A stretch of 11,527 nt of DNA from Candidatus Pacearchaeota archaeon (GTDB lineage: Archaea; Nanobdellota; Nanobdellia; Pacearchaeales; GW2011-AR1). Made by a program: the position numbers and the translations under genes. Shown piece by piece: positions 7,266-11,527 of this stretch (position 1 is its first letter; each line of letters starts with the position of its first letter). The stretch spans positions 1-11,527 of the forward strand of contig JAUYJY010000053.1 of assembly GCA_030699205.1 (NCBI GenBank), read 5' to 3'. The notes beneath the pieces were generated by a model. It was not told the DNA's origin and made no database searches. It saw only the letters and a list, made by a program, of their open reading frames with translations.

Positions 7266-7287
7266 TGATCCTGCGGAGATTCGAACT
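7266..7287 (-). repeat. Displaced copy of the 3' end of tRNA-Ile (possible att scar)
   Basis: Positions 7266-7287 match 7350-7371 at 21 of 22 bases, including the discriminator base, the 3' acceptor strand, the T-stem 3' strand and the T-loop of the tRNA. The bases before it on the minus strand do not complete a T-stem, so it is a fragment and not a second tRNA. A 3'-end tRNA repeat is the classic trace of integration by a tyrosine recombinase, but only 84 bp separate the copies and no integrase lies between. Confidence 0.65.
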
Positions 7288-7330
7288 ACTTCAACACTTT
7301 GTTGAAGTTCCCACGGAGCTCTGCTCTGTG
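7288..7330. repeat. Two stacked hairpins between the tRNA-Ile 3' end and its displaced copy
   Basis: Arms ACTTCAACA (7288-7296) and TGTTGAAGT (7300-7308) give a perfect 9-bp stem with a 3-base loop. CACGGAG (7312-7318) and CTCTGTG (7324-7330) give a second 7-bp stem with one G-U pair and a 5-base loop. The segment 7332-7341 also matches tRNA bases 7374-7383 at 9 of 10 positions. This could be a small structured RNA or the trailer of the tRNA transcript. Confidence 0.5.
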
Positions 7331-7349
7331 AGGACCTCTGGAGTTCTTA

Positions 7350-7470
7350 TGAGCCTGCGGAGATTCGAACTCCGGACCTCCGGCTTGCTTCGACAATCGA
7401 CTCAAGCTATTGTTCTAGCGAACAATCGTCTTATAAGACCGGCGCTCTAACCTGGCTGAGCTACAGGCTC
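7350..7470 (-). tRNA. tRNA-Ile(UAU) with a 46-nt intron at 37/38
   Basis: The acceptor arms GAGCCTG and CAGGCTC pair perfectly, with A73. The D-arm is GCTC/GAGC, the T-arm CGGAG TTCGAAT CTCCG, the anticodon stem CCGGT/GCCGG and the spliced loop CUUAUAA, giving anticodon UAU. The intron covers 7386-7431. Exon and intron fold into a bulge-helix-bulge: a central helix pairing bases 32-35 with GAAG (last pair A-G mismatched), 3-base bulges TAA and CAA at the two splice sites, and an 8-bp inner stem (GACGATTG with CGATTGTC). CCA is not encoded. TTTAAATAAG at about 7491-7500 is the promoter. Confidence 0.88.
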
Positions 7471-7598
7471 ATTACTTAACGAGAAATGTAGCTTATTTAA
7501 AACTTATTTATCCAGCTAAATACATAAAACCACCCACATCAATATGCTAATTGCAGACCAAAGTCCTCAGATTTTAACAAGCGTTAACTTTTCAAAAA

Positions 7599-7679
7599 CT
7601 ATTTCTTGCAAACAGCAAGTGCATATGAGCCACCTTCAGAAACAAAAATCCTTGCTTCACCAATAAAAACTCCATTCTC
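7599..7679 (-). pseudogene. Second, out-of-frame copy of the methyltransferase C-terminus
   Basis: Directly after the methyltransferase stop, the +1 frame encodes 26 codons ending ...EGGSYALAVCKK and a TAG at 7599-7601. The real C-terminus ends ...DEDKGYALVMCKK. The two tails clearly resemble each other at the protein level and share the TGCAAGAAAT end at the DNA level. The piece has no start of its own. It is either a remnant of a tandem paralogue or of a partial duplication, or an alternative tail reachable by frameshifting. Confidence 0.65.
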
Positions 7680-8643
7680 ATTTCTTGCACATCACCAAAG
7701 CATAACCCTTGTCTTCATCTGTGACGATTTCCACATTCGAAAAATACATGCTGCAAAACTTTTTTAGCTCTTCTTCAAAATATTTATACAAAATAGCAAC
7801 TAAAACCTCATCTCCTGCACGTAAAGTTACTTCCTTGCCTTCACGTTTTATTACTTTGTCAACTTTTAATTTATAATACATCTCAACTCTTGAATTTCCA
7901 AATCTTGCATTATATTCCACATCATTATTATTAAATCCAAGATATCTCATCAAATGCATAAACCAACTGCTCATCTTTTCATGCCCATATTTTTCAATCC
8001 CTGCAAGCCTTTCACCAGTTCTTATTCCATTGCCAATGATTAGATAGTCCTCTGAACTCATTTCCTGACTTAATTCAAATAAATAGTCGTTAATATCATA
8101 GCTAGCCAGGATAGTACCCAATAATAAAATTACATTTCTTCTATAATCCCCTTCTTTTAATCCTTGTTCTAAATCTCTCAAAGTCCTTCCGTCACAATCT
8201 GCAAGAACTTTCTTATAATCGACAACATTTTCAAAACCCGCATTCTTCACATTCTCAATTGCTTTATCAGCAAGGTAGCAACAAACATTTACAGGACAAT
8301 ATCTTATCTTAAGATTCTTAGGAATCAGTTTTAACAGCTCAATGGCTTTTGTACCATCTCCACAGAATATATCTACAAGATTAAAGGGTTCATTACCTAT
8401 ATTGTTTGCAATTGTCTTTGCGCACATTTTTATTAATGAAACTTCCCTGTCAATAATTTGGCTTTTATAAACTCCATAATTTTTCAATTCTAAGAAACTA
8501 TCTGCAAGCTCAGGAGTCATATACAGAAATTTTCTCCTGGCTATGTCCCAGACATAATTCCTGCCTTTTTCAGAAACTCCATTTTTTACAAGCTCATCAA
8601 ATACCAATCCGACTACGGCAATCTCATTATAGCAACTATGCAT
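7678..8643 (-). CDS. EgtD-like SAM-dependent methyltransferase (Methyltransf_33 type)
   Basis: The 321-residue protein matches the histidine-specific methyltransferase-like family. Visible are KSQIIDREVSLI (60-71), SAM motif I DIFCGDGTKA (91-100), YCPVNVCCYLADKAI (115-129, where the family has P.D.S...L), LLLGTILASYDINDYLFEL (173-191), LIIGNG (201-206), and the C-terminal LRAGDEVLVAILYKYFEEEL (274-293). EgtD trimethylates histidine for ergothioneine; no other ergothioneine gene is near, and the expected N in 'LGS.IGN' is absent, so the substrate is open. The ATG at 8643 has GGGAG about 15 bases upstream; a possible ATTATTTAATG box lies further up near 8725. A duplicate of its tail follows the stop. 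Confidence 0.75.
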   Translation of the reverse strand: MHSCYNEIAVVGLVFDELVKNGVSEKGRNYVWDIARRKFLYMTPELADSFLELKNYGVYKSQIIDREVSLIKMCAKTIANNIGNEPFNLVDIFCGDGTKAIELLKLIPKNLKIRYCPVNVCCYLADKAIENVKNAGFENVVDYKKVLADCDGRTLRDLEQGLKEGDYRRNVILLLGTILASYDINDYLFELSQEMSSEDYLIIGNGIRTGERLAGIEKYGHEKMSSWFMHLMRYLGFNNNDVEYNARFGNSRVEMYYKLKVDKVIKREGKEVTLRAGDEVLVAILYKYFEEELKKFCSMYFSNVEIVTDEDKGYALVMCKK

Positions 8644-8823
8644 AATAAACCAGCGTATCTCCCTTTTTTATTTCTTCCTATTTTCTTTCACTCTAAGCCA
8701 ATAGAGACATATCGCAGAAGCATTAAATAATCGCAAGCTTTCGCTAAATAGTCAACGCATAAAACATACTAAAATTAAATGCGTTTACCATATATGAAAA
8801 TTAAATCGCCATATTAGAAAAGA

Positions 8824-8831
8824 TTTAAAAG
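8824..8831 (+). promoter_or_regulatory. TATA box for tRNA-Glu
   Basis: TTTAAAAG is centred about 30 bases before the mature tRNA 5' end, leaving a few bases of leader. The rest of 8644-8857 shows no gene. Confidence 0.55.
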
Positions 8832-8857
8832 CCATTTCTCCAATAGAAAATAAGCAA

Positions 8858-8932
8858 GCCCTTGTAGTGTAGTCCGGTCAAGCATATCAGGTTTTCATCC
8901 TGAAGACCCGGGTTCGAATCCCGGCGAGGGCA
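8858..8932 (+). tRNA. tRNA-Glu(UUC)
   Basis: The 7-bp acceptor stem GCCCTTG/CGAGGGC (one U-G pair), discriminator A, anticodon arm TCAGG TTTTCAT CCTGA with anticodon UUC, and T-arm CCGGG TTCGAAT CCCGG are all complete. The D-stem is weak (GTGT/AGCA) as is common for tRNA-Glu. There is no intron and no encoded CCA. A T-rich stretch follows. Confidence 0.95.
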
Positions 8933-9117
8933 TTTAATTTCGTTAAGTTAGTGTTTTTAATGATTATTTTGTGGTACAAGTTTTTTCTCTTAGTTTTTGG
9001 TTAATAATAATTTTTCTATGTAACAAATAATTTTTTTCTCTTTTTAAGAGATTTGTTAATAATTTGTTATTGCAGAATTTTTTTATGAATGTTTGTTATA
9101 CTGCTCTTTTTCTGTTC

Positions 9118-9359
9118 ATGAAGTATTTTCTTCTGTTTTTGTCTTCTGCTATAATCTATGAAAGAATTATGAAGAAGATTGAGGAAGTTATTACTTCTGG
9201 TGATGTTGAACATTATAAAAATTTAAGGCATGATTTAAGCAATTTCAAAAGAGTTCAAATCGGAGAAAAAGTCCGAGTCTTTAAATTTGATAAACAAAGA
9301 ATAAAATATCATTTGAAGATTTTGACCACCATGATAAAATCTATAAGAAAAAATTATAA
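9118..9359 (+). pseudogene. RelE-like toxin broken by a frameshift
   Basis: Frame 1 encodes ERIMKKIEEV...EHYKNLRHDLSNFKRVQIGEKVRVFKFD, the typical middle of a RelE/ParE-type mRNA-interferase toxin. At about 9309-9314 the homology moves to another frame, which continues FEDFDHHDKIYKKKL to a TAA at 9357-9359; DFDHHDKIY is a common RelE tail. Loss of one T in the CATTTG run explains the shift. Without the shift the frame runs on to 9381 with an unrelated tail. The first ~18 residues after the ATG at 9118 are hydrophobic and do not look like RelE, so the 5' part may be decayed as well; an ATG at 9169 is another possible start. No antitoxin gene is present in 8933-9117. Probably a dead orphan toxin, unless the shift is a sequencing error. 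Confidence 0.7.
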
Positions 9360-9533
9360 AAATTCTGTCTACCAAAATTAACTAAATTCTTCGGTTTTAG
9401 CGAGGGAATTCAGGGAATTACAATCCCTCAAGGAACATTGCCTATTGCTATTGAAATTATAAATCCAGAGATTGCTGAAAGTTTTGAAAAATATTTTAAT
9501 TGGTTTTAGGAAAAGAGCAAACCATTTAATTAA
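9360..9533 (+). pseudogene. Decayed C-terminal fragment, possibly of a TrmB-like regulator
   Basis: The frame after the RelE-like stop encodes FGFSEGIQGI...LPIAIEIINPEIAESFEKYFNWF. The pattern IAIEI.NPEIAESFEKYF..W resembles the C-terminal end of archaeal TrmB-type HTH regulators, where IxI.NKEVAESFRKYFE.LW is common. A TAG at 9507-9509 follows; if it were TGG the protein would read on as WFWEKSKPFN to a TAA at 9531-9533, as these proteins usually do. No start codon or HTH domain precedes it. The family call is from memory of the motif and is tentative. Confidence 0.4.
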
Positions 9534-9536
9534 AAT

Positions 9537-10148
9537 TCATCTCAACCAACCATCTTCCCATTTTCTAATAGCACCTTCATTAAGAACAACTTTCTGTTTC
9601 TTTCTTCTCACTCTCTTCTTTCTATATAAAATCCCAAAAATCAATCCAAAGAACATCCCAAATAAATGAGCTACGTTTGCAGTCCCGCTTGGAACAAAAA
9701 TTCCTATCACATCTCCAATAGCCCATAAAATCCCCGCAACAATAATGGGCATTGGCAAACCAAAAGCCCAAACAAAAATAAATGGCCTGACAACAATCAA
9801 TGCACCAATAATTCCAAAAATTGCACCGGACGCACCAAGAGATGAATCATAAAAATTAACTGCAATTAAATTAGCCAAAATTCCAGTAACAAAAAAGATT
9901 AACATAAACTTTCTTTCCCCGATTAAACTTTCTAAAATGCTCCCGAATAAAAGCAAGGCAAATAAATTATAGAATAAATGAGTTATCCCACCATGCAAAA
10001 AAATCGAAGTAAAAAACCTCCATGGCTGAAAAAAAGCACCAGAGTTTAAAAGAAAAATTTCGGTAAACCCATTCAAAAAAACCTGCACTAAAAAAAACAG
10101 CAAAATTATTGCAGATAATTTAACCGCATAAAACTTAAACTTACCCAT
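9537..10148 (-). CDS. Rhomboid-family intramembrane serine protease
   Basis: With the start chosen here the protein has 203 residues and about six membrane segments. The catalytic serine is S107 in LGASGAIFG and the catalytic histidine is H161 in NVAHLFGM. The HGGITHLFYNLFAL motif (52-65) carries the usual H57 and N61. A basic cytoplasmic tail RKKRVRRKKQK (177-187) ends the protein. Rhomboids cleave transmembrane helices of other proteins; the substrate is unknown. I chose ATG 10148 (MGKFKFY) because a TTTTTAA box at about 10171-10180 is 26 bases upstream; the alternative ATG at 10169 would lie almost in the box. The preceding small basic gene ends 43 bases upstream. Confidence 0.92.
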   Translation of the reverse strand: MGKFKFYAVKLSAIILLFFLVQVFLNGFTEIFLLNSGAFFQPWRFFTSIFLHGGITHLFYNLFALLLFGSILESLIGERKFMLIFFVTGILANLIAVNFYDSSLGASGAIFGIIGALIVVRPFIFVWAFGLPMPIIVAGILWAIGDVIGIFVPSGTANVAHLFGMFFGLIFGILYRKKRVRRKKQKVVLNEGAIRKWEDGWLR

Positions 10149-10170
10149 AAATAAATAAAATAAAAACAAA

Positions 10171-10180
10171 TTAAAAAGCT
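10171..10180 (-). promoter_or_regulatory. TATA box for the rhomboid gene
   Basis: AGCTTTTTAA on the minus strand is centred about 26 bases before the ATG at 10148 and fixes that start. It lies just after the stop of the small basic protein. Confidence 0.5.
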
Positions 10181-10190
10181 ATCTATCCAG

Positions 10191-10310
10191 CTATCTTCTT
10201 CTAGCTGTCTTTCTAGCTGTTGTTCGTCGTGCAGTTGTTCTTCCAGCACCGGATCTTGCAGCAGTACGTCTTCCTGCTGTGCCTCGTGTTGCTGTTCTTC
10301 TTGCCGCCAT
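10191..10310 (-). CDS. 39-residue Arg/Ala/Thr-rich basic protein
   Basis: An ATG at 10308-10310 opens a 39-codon frame (MAARRTATRG ... TARKTARRR) to a TAG at 10191-10193. It has 13 arginines and one lysine, with no acidic, aromatic or branched aliphatic residues, arranged as loose repeats of TARR/TAAR/TTAR. Such composition resembles histone-H1-like tails and other nucleic-acid-binding peptides, so binding to DNA or RNA is the natural inference. Expression signals are good: GGGGTGA about 7 bases before the ATG is a strong Shine-Dalgarno, and TTTTAAATA at 10356-10364 gives a transcript start near 10334. The stretch is visibly richer in G+C than its surroundings. Function is unknown; a fragment of a longer basic protein is possible but there is no upstream continuation. 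Confidence 0.7.
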   Translation of the reverse strand: MAARRTATRGTAGRRTAARSGAGRTTARRTTARKTARRR

Positions 10311-10355
10311 TAAGATTCACCCCTTATAGTTAATCAATTATAAAAGGCATCAACC

Positions 10356-10364
10356 TATTTAAAA
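10356..10364 (-). promoter_or_regulatory. TATA box for the small basic protein
   Basis: TTTTAAATA on the minus strand predicts a start about 25 bases downstream (near 10334), giving a short leader that contains the GGGGTGA site. A second, weaker box (TTTTATAAT) lies at 10338-10345. Confidence 0.5.
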
Positions 10365-10556
10365 TTTTCCTAAAAAATTGCGAGATGAAAATTTAAAGAA
10401 TTTAATAGATAGTAAGGGAATTAAAAGTATTAAAGAAGTTATTATCGAAAAGTTTATTTATAATTCCTAACGAATCTCACGCAAATCCGTTTTTTTGTCA
10501 GCAGAATTTGTTAAACTTTTGGAATTAATCAAGGCAGGTTTAATAGAAGAGACTTT
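10363..10556 (+). pseudogene. Possible decayed coding fragment with one in-frame stop
   Basis: One frame reads LRDENLKNLIDSKGIKSIKE and on to ...FIYNS, then a TAA, then RISRKSVFLSAEFVKLLELI and on to ...ETLFINP. The amino-acid pattern is that of an ordinary helical archaeal protein, and changing the single TAA (in TCCTAACGA) to a sense codon would join the halves. I do not recognise the family. No start codon or promoter is seen. It abuts the stop of the minus-strand membrane protein. Confidence 0.3.
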
Positions 10557-10989
10557 ATTTATTAATCCCATACCATTGCATTACTTTGTTGTAATTTTCT
10601 GCTTCTTTTGAATTGATGAATTTCTTTATTTCTTCGCTTGGAAGTTTTTCTATTAATTTATCTGCAGATTTTAATGCTTGCTTGACATCCTGATATTCCG
10701 GAATTGCTTTCTTTTTTGAACTTTTTGTTATGGCTTCTTTTTCAATTGTTTTTCTTCCTTTTCTTACAATAAATAAAACTATCAGCAATCCAATTATTGT
10801 TAGTGGTGCCCAAGGGGTTATTGAATATTCGTACGACCCTTCTGTTCCCGGAGATAGTCCAGGTTTATCTTCTCCAAAAAACTGGAGTGAAGTTATAAAT
10901 ATCACAAATATTATTGCCCAAATTATTATTTTTTCCCATGGAAATTTGATAAAAAAATCAATAGTATTTGATTTTTTATTTTCTTTCAT
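10555..10989 (-). CDS. Hypothetical two-helix membrane protein
   Basis: The 144-residue protein has membrane segments at about 20-38 and 60-77, with a short outer loop (EDKPGLSPGTEGSYEYSITP, 40-59) and a basic stop-transfer RKGRK (76-80). Residues 80-144 are a charged, probably helical cytoplasmic tail ending in KKFINSKEAENYNKVMQWYG, with a predicted helix 98-135. I do not recognise the family. A TATTTAAAT box at 11011-11019 lies 26 bases before the ATG, so this start is well supported and the mRNA is probably leaderless. It stands alone between a decayed region and tRNA-His. Confidence 0.75.
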   Translation of the reverse strand: MKENKKSNTIDFFIKFPWEKIIIWAIIFVIFITSLQFFGEDKPGLSPGTEGSYEYSITPWAPLTIIGLLIVLFIVRKGRKTIEKEAITKSSKKKAIPEYQDVKQALKSADKLIEKLPSEEIKKFINSKEAENYNKVMQWYGINK

Positions 10990-11010
10990 TCAAAACTAAG
11001 GAAAAATTAT

Positions 11011-11019
11011 TATTTAAAT
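11011..11019 (-). promoter_or_regulatory. TATA box for the two-helix membrane protein
   Basis: ATTTAAATA on the minus strand, centred 26 bases before the ATG at 10989, predicts a leaderless mRNA. Confidence 0.6.
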
Positions 11020-11085
11020 TTATGTTCGGATTTGACTATTTTTAGAATTTGTGTCTAAATTGTCTTTTACTTTTAAATTATAAAA

Positions 11086-11158
11086 AGCGGAAGGGGAGAA
11101 TCGAACTCCCGTTTTACGGACCACAACCGCACGTTCTAACCGTTGAACTACAACCGCC
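11086..11158 (-). tRNA. tRNA-His(GUG) with unusual acceptor stem
   Basis: The anticodon arm TGCGG TTGTGGT CCGTA gives anticodon GUG; the D-arm GTTC/GAAC and T-arm GGGAG TTCGATT CTCCC are perfect. The gene encodes G at -1 (11158), as expected for tRNA-His. The acceptor strands GCGGTTG and CTTCCGC leave two adjacent U-U mismatches (5-68 and 6-67), and base 73 is U where C is expected. It may be a functional variant, a partly decayed copy, or a chimera from integration at its 3' end. Confidence 0.85.
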
Positions 11159-11359
11159 ATATGCTTTAAAGACGCAAGGTTTTCTTTAACAATCTTTGGT
11201 CTCTTTCTGAAGGAGTATTTTAGTATATAAAAGAATTGTTGTTTGTTTTTTCTATGGCTTGGGATAGTTTATTAGATTTTCAATTCGTAAAATTTCAGAT
11301 AATCTTATAATTTACATTGGGAAAGTTTGAAAGATGGGCAGGGCATTTAATTTCCATAT

Positions 11360-11404
11360 ATAGTCTAAGACATTTATAATTGAAATGTATTTGTCTTAGA
11401 CTAT
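11360..11404. repeat. Perfect 13-bp inverted repeat
   Basis: ATAGTCTAAGACA (11360-11372) and TGTCTTAGACTAT (11392-11404) are perfect complements around a 19-base AT-rich spacer. They could form a hairpin or be two halves of a protein-binding or recombination site. Confidence 0.7.
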
Positions 11405-11437
11405 TAGCGGAAGAACAAAAAACTGTTCAAAATATGG

Positions 11438-11475
11438 ACAATTCTGTTGATTAGCACAATTATTTTCAGAATTGT
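11438..11475. repeat. Inverted repeat in a palindrome-rich tail
   Basis: ACAATTCTG (11438-11446) and CAGAATTGT (11467-11475) are perfect 9-base arms with a 20-base spacer. CAGAATT (11467-11473) can also pair with AATTCTG at 11486-11492, so alternative stems compete. The whole stretch 11159-11527 holds no gene that I can see, only these repeats and AT-rich sequence. Confidence 0.5.
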
Positions 11476-11527
11476 ACAGATAGAGAATTCTGGACAAATA
11501 GTGTTCCAATTATCAGAATTATCTATA

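Noticed and set aside
7265..7450. Plus-strand frame of 61 codons across the tRNA-Ile region
   Set aside because: It is antisense to the tRNA and its displaced copy; the repeated LRRFEL peptide only reflects the duplicated T-arm.
9020..9072. Inverted repeat AACAAAT/ATTTGTT with inner TCTCT/AGAGA after tRNA-Glu
   Set aside because: Weak AT-only stems in a T-rich stretch; may help termination after tRNA-Glu but could arise by chance.
9472..9669. Plus-strand 65-codon frame overlapping the rhomboid gene
   Set aside because: Antisense to the rhomboid C-terminal part with no start signals.
10730..10999. Plus-strand 89-codon frame opposite the two-helix membrane protein
   Set aside because: The minus-strand gene has the TATA box at -26 and a sensible membrane topology; this frame has neither.

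Overview
The window looks like a piece of an AT-rich archaeal genome (roughly one third G+C by eye), most likely a DPANN-type archaeon, although nothing here fixes the lineage. The support is: a tRNA with a 37/38 intron that folds into a bulge-helix-bulge; TATA boxes (often TTTAAATA) about 25-27 bases before start codons, which implies leaderless mRNAs; an archaeal-type YchF/TGS GTPase with a normal NKID motif; and a MazE/AbrB plus PIN toxin-antitoxin pair.

Layout from left to right. 1-1357 (minus): the N-terminal part of a polytopic spermidine-synthase-like membrane protein, cut by the window edge, behind a small DUF167 gene. 1585-3563: an accessory island. A RelA/SpoT-domain protein of the CapRel/ToxSAS-like type (minus) is divergent from a VapBC-type pair (plus). 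The gap holds three copies of TGCGCAAAATGAA on the RelA side and a palindromic operator around the TATA box on the VapBC side. 3580-7063 (minus): YchF-like GTPase, a lysine-poor orphan protein, and an ABC-F ATPase. 7350-7470 (minus): intron-bearing tRNA-Ile(UAU), with a displaced copy of its 3' end 84 bp downstream. 7599-8643 (minus): an EgtD-like (Methyltransf_33) methyltransferase followed by a second, out-of-frame copy of its C-terminus. 8858-8932 (plus): tRNA-Glu(UUC).

9118-9533 (plus) is a gene graveyard: a frameshifted RelE-like toxin and a decayed C-terminus that may come from a TrmB-like regulator. 9537-10310 (minus) holds a rhomboid protease and, upstream of it, an Arg/Ala/Thr-rich 39-residue protein with its own promoter and Shine-Dalgarno. 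10363-10556 has a possible decayed plus-strand reading frame. 10555-10989 (minus) is a two-helix membrane protein of unknown function. 11086-11158 (minus) is a tRNA-His with an odd acceptor stem. The last ~370 bases hold no gene but several perfect inverted repeats.

Housekeeping genes (YchF, ABC-F, tRNAs) are interleaved with toxin/defence-like genes, decayed fragments and a tRNA-end duplication. This fits repeated insertion and loss of small accessory elements. The most interesting items are the RelA/SpoT protein with its repeated upstream motif, the intron-containing tRNA-Ile(UAU), the alternative methyltransferase C-terminus, and the short arginine-rich protein.
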